DNA of 64,000 nt from positions 62,001 to 126,000 of the forward strand of contig CAMAXI010000001.1 of NCBI GenBank assembly GCA_945862165.1. The letters run 5' to 3'. Under the pieces are notes generated by a model. It saw only the letters and a program-made list of their open reading frames with translations. It made no database searches and was not told the origin of the DNA. Shown here one piece after another: positions 55,555-62,732 of the stretch (within the stretch, counting starts at the first letter, position 1; the number at the start of each line of letters is the position of its first letter). The position numbers were made by a program, and so were the translations under genes. The DNA is from Chryseobacterium gleum (GTDB taxonomy: Bacteria > Bacteroidota > Bacteroidia > Flavobacteriales_D > Crocinitomicaceae).

Positions 55555-58041
55555 TTATCTCCAATTCAATATAAAATCTTCTTTAACAGGAACATCCCCT
55601 TTATAACTAATTTGAATTAGATGTTCACCTGGCAAGATTGAAATAAAATTTCGCTCATATTTCACCCCTAATTTCAAGGAAGAAAACCAAAGGTCTTGAA
55701 GTAATTTGGAAGTATTTATAGAAATAACTGCTGTTTTTTGGATAGAATCTACAACTTTTATCTCCCATTGAAAATCATTTGATTTTGCCTTTTGATATCC
55801 TGCATTATTTTTCACATGTACAAACAATCGCTCTTGAGAAACATGTAATGCATTGTTCCATATAAATTTCAATACATAATTTAAAGGTAAAGAGGCATCA
55901 TAATTTTCTCCTAGATTTAATTTTAATCCATTATAAACTGAAACTTTCTTTGATTTTTTATGCAATAAATTTCCTGCTACAGAATAAATCTCGTAGTTAA
56001 ATTCCGTCTCAAATTTATCCGGTGCATCCGAAGTAAAATAATACTCCTCCTCCCCTAACTTCTCTGTCTTTTCAAGTACTGTAACATCTTCAAAATCTTG
56101 TTTCACGCGGTATTGTAAGGCTTTCCAATTCCCATAATAATCGATACTCGACCAAGTTGGAGCAGGCCAACAATCGTTTAATTGCCAAAAAATAGTTCCC
56201 ATACAGGTTGGTGCACTTAACCGATGTGCTGAAATAGCAATGGAAACTGCTTTGGCTTGAGTTAATTGGGAAAAATAGACAAACTCTTGAAAATCATCTG
56301 TCTTACCAAATAGTATATCCGAGTGTTTTTTAATCATTCCATTTCCTACATAACTTTTCTGGTGATTTTTCATCACGGAGGAATTCAAATCCCAATCCGA
56401 TTTGTTACTAAAGCTTAATAAGGTACTATACTCGGGAAATGATTGAAATCCATATTCCGCATTAAAGCGACCTGATTTTTTGCCGAAATCTTCTATTGGG
56501 TCTTTTCCATGCCATACTCCCCAATAATGTTGGGTTCCATGTGGAAAGTCTTCTTTTTCTGTCCAGTGACCTAAAGGAGAAGTGTGTATGTATGGAATAA
56601 ACGTATTTTCATCTATAATTTTAGGAATTAACTTTTTAAACAATGCATCATATCCTTCTTCCATAATTGCTGCCTGCTTATTTGTTATCAGATATTTTGG
56701 TTTAAATCCCCAATATTTCCAGGCGACTTCTACTTCATTATTTCCATTAAATTGAATTACCGAAGGGTGCGAGGCAATTCTTGGTATTTGATACTTTAAT
56801 TCCGATTCTACATTTTTCAAAAAACTGGAATCCCCCGGATACATGGCACAAGCAAACATGACATCTTGCCAAACCATTATTCCTTGTCGATCGCACTCTT
56901 GGTAAAAAACCTCATCCGGATAATATCCTCCTCCCCAAACACGCACAATATTAAAGTTCGCCTCTTTCATTTGTTGTACCATCGTACGAATTGACTCATC
57001 GGAAACTCGAGCAGGAAATACATCTTGTGGAATATAATTCGCTCCTTTACAAAAAACAGGTCTACCATTGATTTGAAAAAAATAAGAAGTACCGACAGAA
57101 TCTTTTTCTTGTATTAATCGTGATGTACGTACGCCAAAAGTAATTGGTAAAGAATCAATTAAAACATTATCTAAATTATAAATTTTCCAAAAATCGTGGT
57201 ACAAATAAGCTTCACCTTGTCCTCTCGGCCACCATAACTTTGGATGTTTCAACGATACATCTACCTGTGTTTTACCATTTGTAACCAACAAAGCAGGAAA
57301 CGAACCGAAGATTTCACTTTCTAGTCGAATAGAGGTTGTATTTGGAATAACAAACGCAAGAGAAACCTTTAATTTTGCTGAATTTTCACCAATTTCTTTC
57401 GTTTCAATTTTCGCATTTTCAAGCTTGTTCACTGTGTACGATCGAATTTCCACAGGTTTCATAAAACCGATGGTATTCATTCGTAAGGCCCAATCCCAAC
57501 CAAATTGATATTGCGGTTTTCTGGCTAAAGGAGCAATTGGGATTTCCCCTAAATCATTCGGTGCTGGATAGGTAACTTCTCGCTGAGCATAATTGCCCTT
57601 GTGGTACAAAACAGGAGGAGTAAAAACAACTTTAAAACGATTTTTACCAACCTTTAAATACGGTTTGATTTGCAAATGATAAGGTCTAAAAGCATTATCC
57701 GTATAAGCGATTAAACTATCGTTAATATAAATGGCGGCATAGGTATCTAGATAAGGTAAAAATAATTCAACGAATGTTTTTTGCAATTCTTCTTGCGTGC
57801 AAAAATAAGTTGCTTTGAATTGCCAGGTTTGATTTTCAATCCAAGAAAATTTATTTTCGTTTTCTCCCACAAAAGGATTAGGAAGTTCTCCTTGATTTAT
57901 CAATATTTCCTGTACAGACTTATGACTTCCTGCATTGATCCATACTTTTTTTATTGGATGAAATAGTTCCCAAGTCAACACGGATTGTGCAGTTACATTT
58001 GGTAGTATCATAAAAATAAACACAATTAGAATGAATTTCAT
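55555..58041 (-). CDS. secreted beta-mannosidase-like glycoside hydrolase, GH2
   Basis: Exported enzyme of 828 residues predicted to release mannose from the non-reducing ends of beta-mannosides. The signal peptide is KFILIVFIFMILPNVTAQ. The GH2 sandwich domain includes YLDTYAAIYINDSLIAYTDN (about residues 94-113) and QFGWDWALRMNTIGFMKPVE. The TIM barrel has NFNIVRVWGGGYYPDEVFYQ, acid/base Glu436 (QFNGNNEVEVAW) and nucleophile Glu529 (FNAEYGFQSFPEY), both as in the family. Beta-glucuronidase/galactosidase members differ in the NGNNE block. Location is periplasm or beyond. It lies alone, so its polysaccharide target is unknown. Confidence 0.93.
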   Translation of the reverse strand: MKFILIVFIFMILPNVTAQSVLTWELFHPIKKVWINAGSHKSVQEILINQGELPNPFVGENENKFSWIENQTWQFKATYFCTQEELQKTFVELFLPYLDTYAAIYINDSLIAYTDNAFRPYHLQIKPYLKVGKNRFKVVFTPPVLYHKGNYAQREVTYPAPNDLGEIPIAPLARKPQYQFGWDWALRMNTIGFMKPVEIRSYTVNKLENAKIETKEIGENSAKLKVSLAFVIPNTTSIRLESEIFGSFPALLVTNGKTQVDVSLKHPKLWWPRGQGEAYLYHDFWKIYNLDNVLIDSLPITFGVRTSRLIQEKDSVGTSYFFQINGRPVFCKGANYIPQDVFPARVSDESIRTMVQQMKEANFNIVRVWGGGYYPDEVFYQECDRQGIMVWQDVMFACAMYPGDSSFLKNVESELKYQIPRIASHPSVIQFNGNNEVEVAWKYWGFKPKYLITNKQAAIMEEGYDALFKKLIPKIIDENTFIPYIHTSPLGHWTEKEDFPHGTQHYWGVWHGKDPIEDFGKKSGRFNAEYGFQSFPEYSTLLSFSNKSDWDLNSSVMKNHQKSYVGNGMIKKHSDILFGKTDDFQEFVYFSQLTQAKAVSIAISAHRLSAPTCMGTIFWQLNDCWPAPTWSSIDYYGNWKALQYRVKQDFEDVTVLEKTEKLGEEEYYFTSDAPDKFETEFNYEIYSVAGNLLHKKSKKVSVYNGLKLNLGENYDASLPLNYVLKFIWNNALHVSQERLFVHVKNNAGYQKAKSNDFQWEIKVVDSIQKTAVISINTSKLLQDLWFSSLKLGVKYERNFISILPGEHLIQISYKGDVPVKEDFILNWR

Positions 58042-58143
58042 AGTAATTTGAATTTACATAAAAATTATAGAAAATAGTATAAATACTAATAAAAATCAGT
58101 TTTCAAACGCAAAGTATTCTACAATTTTGAATAAAAAAAGATT

Positions 58144-58347
58144 ATGAATTTCTTTACACGAAAAACTACTTGGACAAATTTGGAGTTGATTCCTTTAAAA
58201 CTTGCTATTGGATCTGTATATTTATTATTAGGTGCAATATTTTGGCAAGACGTCAAAACTTATGCTGAAATAATTGGAATAATTTTCGTGATAACCATAT
58301 TTATAACCCACTATTTATGGCGAAAGAAAATGAAAGAAAAAAGCTAA
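58144..58347 (+). CDS. small two-helix membrane protein
   Basis: Unknown function. A 67-residue protein with two hydrophobic segments (about residues 17-36, LKLAIGSVYLLLGAIFWQDV; and 43-60, IIGIIFVITIFITHYL) and a basic C-terminus (WRKKMKEKS). It stops one base before the 3' end of the convergent Rrf2 regulator gene and is divergent from the beta-mannosidase gene. Codon use looks normal for the window. A near-consensus promoter is not clear. I regard it as real because its hydrophobic layout and end position are clean. Confidence 0.65.
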   Translation: MNFFTRKTTWTNLELIPLKLAIGSVYLLLGAIFWQDVKTYAEIIGIIFVITIFITHYLWRKKMKEKS

Positions 58348-58797
58348 TTATTTTACTCCAAATTTAATTCTTAAATTTTCTTCGCGTTCCATCATATCCG
58401 AAAGACTTGTTTTAGAAAGAATACGAATTGTAGCTTCACGCACTTCTAACATCACGTCATGTAATCCACACGTAGCTTCATTTACACATTCTTCGCACGT
58501 TTCATAAAAATTCAAACTTACACAAGGTAACATTGCGATTGGCCCACCAGAAATACGAATAATCTGACTTAACACTATCTCTTGTGGATGTTTGGCCAAA
58601 TAATATCCGCCACTAGCCCCCATTTTACTGTGCACTAGTCCATTATTTCTTAATTCAACCAATATAGCTTCTAAAAATTTTCTAGGAATTTTTTCTTCTT
58701 CCGAAATCGTTGAAATTCTTAATGGTGATGAATTACCGTAATTTTTAGCTAAAGCAATCAATGCTTTAATAGCATATTTGGATTTTTTAGAAAGCAT
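58348..58797 (-). CDS. Rrf2 family regulator with four conserved cysteines
   Basis: Winged-helix DNA-binding regulator of 149 residues. LSKKSKYAIKALIALAKNYG and SEEEKIPRKFLEAILVELRN (recognition region), then GASGGYYLA are hallmark Rrf2 sequences. Cys92, Cys101, Cys104 and Cys110 (CVSLNFYETCEECVNEATC) form a C-x8-C-x2-C-x5-C pattern compatible with an Fe-S cluster or redox sensing as in IscR/NsrR; CymR-type regulators of cysteine metabolism are also Rrf2. It is divergent from the riboswitch-controlled metX unit, so a role in sulfur metabolism is plausible but inferred. Confidence 0.93.
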   Translation of the reverse strand: MLSKKSKYAIKALIALAKNYGNSSPLRISTISEEEKIPRKFLEAILVELRNNGLVHSKMGASGGYYLAKHPQEIVLSQIIRISGGPIAMLPCVSLNFYETCEECVNEATCGLHDVMLEVREATIRILSKTSLSDMMEREENLRIKFGVK

Positions 58798-58811
58798 TGT
58801 TTTTTTTTAAA

Positions 58812-58819
58812 CAAATATA
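58812..58819 (-). promoter_or_regulatory. Bacteroidota -7 promoter element of the Rrf2 gene
   Basis: TATATTTG on the - strand; the transcript would begin near 58805, about 8 bases before the start codon at 58797. Confidence 0.55.
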
Positions 58820-58876
58820 AAAAAGAACTAGCAATAAGGTAGAATTAGAGGAAATTAAATTCATAAAATAGATTGA

Positions 58877-58905
58877 TTGTATATTGATTTATTTAAATAT
58901 ATTTG
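58877..58905 (+). promoter_or_regulatory. metX promoter upstream of the riboswitch
   Basis: TTG (58877-58879), 18-base spacer, TATATTTG (58898-58905). Transcription would start near 58912, just before the riboswitch 5' end. Confidence 0.65.
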
Positions 58906-58934
58906 CATCATCAAATGTCACACAGTGATTCTTG

Positions 58935-59063
58935 ATTTATAAAGAAGAGGTGAGAGACTGGCTCAGTGATCCTCTGGCAACCAACTGTAAGTCTATCTCG
59001 ATAGATTGGAAAATCGGTGCCAAATCCAGATTTCAATGCATAGTGTATTGGAAGAATATAAAT
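58935..59063 (+). promoter_or_regulatory. SAM-I (S-box) riboswitch controlling metX
   Basis: Matches the S-box core: AAGAGGTGAGAGACTGGC, then CTCTGGCAACCAAC, and GGTGCCAAATCC. P1 pairs ATTTATA (58935-58941) with TATAAAT (59057-59063). P3 is TCTAT/ATAGA (about 58993-59006) and P4 is CAATGC/GTATTG (about 59035-59051). It binds S-adenosylmethionine and should switch off homoserine acylation when SAM is plentiful. No terminator hairpin with a T-run lies between it and the metX start ten bases later, so the mechanism is probably at translation start or by P1 occlusion. Confidence 0.92.
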
Positions 59064-59072
59064 GTAAAGAAA

Positions 59073-60098
59073 ATGAAACACTTTAACACTTTTCACTTTC
59101 CTAGTGAATTTCTTTTAGAATCAGGTAAAACATTACCTAGTCTTTCCATTAGTTATCATACATTTGGCACCCTCACTCCTACTTCAAAAGTTATATGGGT
59201 ATGTCATGCTCTAACAGCTAATTCCGATGTTTCCGATTGGTGGAATGGATTATTTGGTGCGGGTGATTTATTTGATAAACCAGAATATTTTATTGTTTGT
59301 GCAAATATAATTGGCTCTTGTTACGGAAGTACAGGTCCATTATCCGAACACCTTCCTAGTTCACATGCATATTTAAAATTTCCTGCAATTACGCCAAGAG
59401 ACATGGCACATGCGCATCAACTTTTAAAACAAAAACTCGGAATTGATCAAATCTATTTGTTAATTGGTTCATCCTTGGGAGGACATCAGGCGCAAGAATT
59501 TTCTTATCTACTGAAAGAAAAACTGGAGAAATTAGTTTTGATTGCAACTAACGCAAGACACTCCCCTTTTGGAATAGCATTTAACGAATCGCAGCGTTTA
59601 ACATTATTAGCAGATGAGACTTTTACGAAAGAAATTCCAGAAGGAGGTCTCAAGGGACTCAAAGCCGCTCGGAGTATTGCGATGTTAAGTTATCGTTCCT
59701 ATGAAGGGTATTTAAAAACACAAGCAGAAACTTCCAACGAACCTACCGACAACTTCAAAGCAATTTCTTACCAAGCGTATCAAGGACAAAAACTAGTGAA
59801 TCGTTTTAATGCTTATTCCTACTGGTATTTAAGTAAAGCGATGGATAGTCACAACATCGGAAGAAATCGTTCTTCGATGGAAGAAGCACTTGCCGCCATT
59901 TCAGCCAAAACGTTGGTCATTGGAATTTCAAGTGATTTACTTTTTCCTGTTAATGAACAAGCATTTTTAGCAGAACATATTCCACATGCCCATTTGGAAA
60001 TTATTGATTCCATATTTGGTCATGATGGATTTTTAGTAGAAACAAAAACATTAGAAAACTTATTAATAAACTTTTTACATAACGAAAATGAGAAATAA
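59073..60098 (+). CDS. metX: homoserine O-acetyltransferase (MetX family)
   Basis: Activates homoserine for methionine synthesis by O-acylation, an alpha/beta-hydrolase-fold enzyme of 341 residues from ATG 59073. The nucleophile is Ser134 in GSSLGG; the acid and His are expected in VIGISSDLLFPVNE and SIFGHDGFLVE near the C-terminus. N-terminal LSISYHTFGTLTPTSKVIWV and VCANIIGSCYGSTGP are family blocks. The frame is open upstream through the riboswitch, but that is not coding. Acetyl versus succinyl specificity cannot be decided; the downstream MetZ-type enzyme hints that succinyl is possible. It overlaps hom by 11 bases. Confidence 0.93.
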   Translation: MKHFNTFHFPSEFLLESGKTLPSLSISYHTFGTLTPTSKVIWVCHALTANSDVSDWWNGLFGAGDLFDKPEYFIVCANIIGSCYGSTGPLSEHLPSSHAYLKFPAITPRDMAHAHQLLKQKLGIDQIYLLIGSSLGGHQAQEFSYLLKEKLEKLVLIATNARHSPFGIAFNESQRLTLLADETFTKEIPEGGLKGLKAARSIAMLSYRSYEGYLKTQAETSNEPTDNFKAISYQAYQGQKLVNRFNAYSYWYLSKAMDSHNIGRNRSSMEEALAAISAKTLVIGISSDLLFPVNEQAFLAEHIPHAHLEIIDSIFGHDGFLVETKTLENLLINFLHNENEK

Positions 60099-61266
60099 AT
60101 TAAACATTGGTCTTTTTGGATTTGGGTGCGTAGGAAACGGATTATACGACGTTTTAAATAAGTCCAACCTATTAGATGCAAGTATAGCTAAGATAGTAGT
60201 TAAAAGTGCAGGAAAAAAACGTAGTATCAGTGAAGATCATTTTTCGTATGATAAAAACGATATTTTGACAGACGATACGATTAATGTTGTAGTAGAATTA
60301 ATCGACGATTCAAAGGCTGCATTTGAAATAGTATCTGAGGCATTATCCCGCAAAAAACATGTGGTAACAGCAAATAAAAAGATGTTAGCTGAAAACCTGG
60401 ATACATTATTAGCATTAGCGAAAGAAAATAAAGTTTCCTTGTTATACGAAGCATCTGTTGGAGGTTCTATTCCAATTATCCGAAATTTAGAGGAATATTA
60501 CAACAACGATTCACTTTCTGGTGTATTGGGAATTGTTAACGGTACAACTAATTATATTTTGACACAGACGAATTACGGTAAAGATTATGAAACTGCATTG
60601 GCAGAAGCTACCGAATTAGGTTTTGCAGAATCAGATCCAACATTGGATGTGGATGCGTACGATTCTAAATTTAAATTGTTGCTCTTAATCAAACACGCTT
60701 TTGGTTTGACTTTGGAACCAACACAAATTTTCAATTATGGTATTCGTAATATCAAACCTCAGGATGTAAAATATGCTTCTGAAAAAGGATATCGTTTAAA
60801 GTTATTCTCCCGTGGAGAAAAAATTGAAAACCGAATTTATGGTTTTGTGTCTCCTCATTTTATAACAGAAGATAATGTTGCATATAACGTAAATAATGAA
60901 TTTAACTCTGTAACTGTAGAAGCATTATTTTCGGATAAACAACTTTTCCAAGGGAAAGGTGCAGGTGCTTATCCAACAGCAAGTGCGGTTTTGTCTGATA
61001 TTTCAGCGCTTCAATTTGATTATTCCTACGAATATAAAAAATCTCATACAGTTGATTCGCTTGAATTCAGCGATGATCTTGCATTGAAAATATATGCCGG
61101 TTCGTCTTCAATTGAAAATTTAGAGATTTTTAATTGGTTAGAAAAAGAAGAAACCTTTCAAGGGAAAGATTATGCTTACATTACTGGTAAAATAAACTTG
61201 AAAAATATTATTGAAATTGACTTCAACAAAAAGCACGATGTGTTTTTTGCTGTGTTACCTGAGTAA
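60088..61266 (+). CDS. hom: homoserine dehydrogenase
   Basis: NAD(P)-dependent enzyme reducing aspartate semialdehyde to homoserine, the precursor of methionine and threonine. It is 392 residues. The N-terminal Rossmann motif is GLFGFGCVGNGLYDVL (about residues 8-23), then VVTANKKMLAENLDTLLALA, YEASVGGSIPIIRNLEEYYN and LGIVNGTTNYILTQ (about 145-158). EATELGFAESDPTLDVDAYD holds the catalytic-type Glu/Asp/Lys region, with KFKLLLLIKHAFG following. Its start overlaps the end of metX by 11 bases, so both fall under the SAM riboswitch. There is no aspartate kinase fusion or ACT domain. Confidence 0.95.
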   Translation: MRNKLNIGLFGFGCVGNGLYDVLNKSNLLDASIAKIVVKSAGKKRSISEDHFSYDKNDILTDDTINVVVELIDDSKAAFEIVSEALSRKKHVVTANKKMLAENLDTLLALAKENKVSLLYEASVGGSIPIIRNLEEYYNNDSLSGVLGIVNGTTNYILTQTNYGKDYETALAEATELGFAESDPTLDVDAYDSKFKLLLLIKHAFGLTLEPTQIFNYGIRNIKPQDVKYASEKGYRLKLFSRGEKIENRIYGFVSPHFITEDNVAYNVNNEFNSVTVEALFSDKQLFQGKGAGAYPTASAVLSDISALQFDYSYEYKKSHTVDSLEFSDDLALKIYAGSSSIENLEIFNWLEKEETFQGKDYAYITGKINLKNIIEIDFNKKHDVFFAVLPE

Positions 61267-61270
61267 GGAT

Positions 61271-61283
61271 GTTGCAATGCAAC
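61271..61283. repeat. short palindrome in the hom-transporter gap
   Basis: GTTGCAATGCAAC is a perfect 6-base inverted repeat around one base, flanked by GGAT and TACC. It resembles the core of larger Bacteroidota palindromes, possibly a decayed copy. Confidence 0.35.
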
Positions 61284-61311
61284 TACCATTTTTGAATAAA
61301 ATGAAAAATCT

Positions 61312-61833
61312 ATGAAAAACGAACCATTAGCTTGGTACATTGCAGGTCCATTAATTGGATTAATTGTACCATTATTATTGCTTTTAAAAGAAAAACAATT
61401 TGGAATTTCTTCCACCTATCGTTTTTTAATTTCTGGTTTTACCAAAAAACTAGGGTATTTTAATTACAACCGCGAACAAGATACTTGGCAATTTTATTTT
61501 GCGATTGGCTTGGTATTGACAGGATTGTTTTATAATTGGAATGGATATGATATGAATGCATTGAATACCACTAAAACCAACGTTGTTGGTTTTAGTGGTG
61601 GAGACGTAATGCATTACGTCTCTACGAGTGGTTTTTATGATGTATCCAATTGGGCTATCTTTCTGTTTGGTGGTGTATTGATTGGATTTGGATCTCGTTA
61701 TTCCAATGGCTGTACAGCAGGACATTGTATCATGGGGATGTCCCAATTTTCGTTAACATCCTTTATTGCAACGATTGGATTTTTTATTGGTGGTTTAATC
61801 GCAACTTACTTTATCATTCCTTATTTATTCTAA
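61312..61833 (+). CDS. YeeE/YedE-type sulfur transporter half, with palindromic insertion
   Basis: Membrane protein of 173 residues probably moving thiosulfate or another sulfur species, as shown for TsuA of this family. There are about four hydrophobic segments. The family signature GFGSRYSNGCTAGHCIMGM (about residues 125-143) carries the conserved cysteines of the transport path. The loop at about residues 85-108 (TTKTNVVGFSGGDVMHYVST) is encoded by two adjacent perfect inverted repeats at 61567-61625, so it looks inserted between helices while keeping frame. It is followed after one base by the second half-transporter. Confidence 0.85.
   Translation: MKNEPLAWYIAGPLIGLIVPLLLLLKEKQFGISSTYRFLISGFTKKLGYFNYNREQDTWQFYFAIGLVLTGLFYNWNGYDMNALNTTKTNVVGFSGGDVMHYVSTSGFYDVSNWAIFLFGGVLIGFGSRYSNGCTAGHCIMGMSQFSLTSFIATIGFFIGGLIATYFIIPYLF
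61567..61625. repeat. double palindrome inside a coding sequence
   Basis: First element: ACCACTAAAACCAAC (61567-61581), loop GTT, perfect complement at 61585-61599. Second: 61598-61625, whose core 61601-61622 is a perfect 22-base palindrome (arm GAGACGTAATG), extended by GTG.../...TAC with one wobble. From memory, GTAGAGACG...CGTCTCTAC palindromes are dispersed in Bacteroidota and cyanobacterial genomes. Confidence 0.85.
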
Positions 61834-61834
61834 A

Positions 61835-62260
61835 ATGAAAAAACTACTTAACATACTATCATTTATTCTTTTAGGAATCTACTTTGCTACGGCATTAACC
61901 GAAGCGCAAGCAATTTCGTGGTACCGTATACAAGAAATGTTTTATTTTAAATCATTCCATATGTATGGATTACTTGGTTCAGCAATTGCAACCGGTGCAT
62001 TAAGTCTTTGGATTATTAAAAAATTTAACATTAAAAGTGTAAATCATAACCCAATCGAAGTCAAGGATAAACCTTTTCAATGGAAAGCAAATTTCGGCGG
62101 GGGGATAATTTTCGGTTTAGGCTGGGGACTTACAGGTGCTTGTTCTGCGCCTTTATTTATATCTTTAGGTATAAATTGGAAAATCGGGATTCTTTTATTA
62201 ATTGGAGCTCTGGTTGGAACTTATTTATACGGAATATTAAAAGACAAATTACCACATTAA
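61835..62260 (+). CDS. DUF6691/YeeE-type sulfur transporter second half
   Basis: Membrane protein of 141 residues with four hydrophobic segments, the usual companion of the gene before it. FATALTEAQAISWYRIQEMF (about residues 18-37), FHMYGLLGSAIATGA, and GLGWGLTGACSAPLFISLG (about 97-115) with its conserved Cys are the recognisable signatures. The two short proteins together correspond to one full-length YeeE/YedE transporter. It begins one base after the previous stop and one base precedes the OsmC gene, so the three are translationally linked. Confidence 0.87.
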   Translation: MKKLLNILSFILLGIYFATALTEAQAISWYRIQEMFYFKSFHMYGLLGSAIATGALSLWIIKKFNIKSVNHNPIEVKDKPFQWKANFGGGIIFGLGWGLTGACSAPLFISLGINWKIGILLLIGALVGTYLYGILKDKLPH

Positions 62261-62261
62261 T

Positions 62262-62672
62262 ATGGCTTTAACACTTACACGACTAAACGATAAAATGGCA
62301 TTCGAAGCTAAGAGCGACGATGGTGTTAAAATTCAATTTGATTGTAATCCTGCAATTGGCGGCGAAGGTTTAGGAATTAGACCAATGGATGGATTAGCTT
62401 CTTGTGTTGCCGCTTGTGCAAGTATTGATATCGTTTTGATTTTAAAGAAAAAACGTATTGAACTTAAAAAATACGAGGTAGAAATCAATACTGTAAAGAA
62501 AGACACCGTTCCTTCTCCATTTACTGAAATCCACTTAATTTTTCACATTTCACCAGAAGATCCAATTGACCAAGTATCCAAAGCAGTTGCATTGGGAGTA
62601 GAAAAATATTGTTCTGTTTCTGCGAGTTTAGATCCTACGATTCAGATTACACATACAGTTGTTCAAGATTAA
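62262..62672 (+). CDS. OsmC family protein
   Basis: Small alpha/beta protein of 136 residues of the OsmC/YhfA group, often thiol peroxidase-like or linked to sulfur-species handling. Features are FEAKSDDGVKIQFDCNPAIG, GIRPMDGLASCVAACASIDI (about residues 38-57; the Cys residues in this helix correspond to the reactive region) and VEKYCSVSASLDPTIQITHT near the C-terminus (second Cys). Clustering with YeeE transporters and MetZ suggests a role in sulfur import or persulfide chemistry, which is inference. Confidence 0.9.
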   Translation: MALTLTRLNDKMAFEAKSDDGVKIQFDCNPAIGGEGLGIRPMDGLASCVAACASIDIVLILKKKRIELKKYEVEINTVKKDTVPSPFTEIHLIFHISPEDPIDQVSKAVALGVEKYCSVSASLDPTIQITHTVVQD

Positions 62673-62698
62673 TCAATTAAAGAATCACCCTCTTTTAT

Positions 62699-62714
62699 CC
62701 TCCCTACGGGACGG
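62699..62714. repeat. possible short palindrome upstream of the sulfhydrylase gene
   Basis: TCCCTACGGGA (62701-62711) is a 4-base-arm inverted repeat in a GC-richer island (CCTCCCTACGGGACGG) within otherwise AT-rich DNA. It resembles short dispersed Bacteroidota palindromes (GTCCCGTAGGGAC type, by memory). Confidence 0.3.
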
Positions 62715-62732
62715 AAGTTTAAAATTTGTCAG

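Noticed and set aside
58932-59072. Upstream in-frame extension of metX
   Set aside because: It runs through the SAM-I aptamer; the peptide has no family similarity, while ATG 59073 begins the MetX-like sequence.
61450-61746. 98-codon frame on the - strand across the transporter gene
   Set aside because: Its similarity to the + strand product in the middle is only the consequence of the palindromes; the + strand frame carries the transporter signatures.
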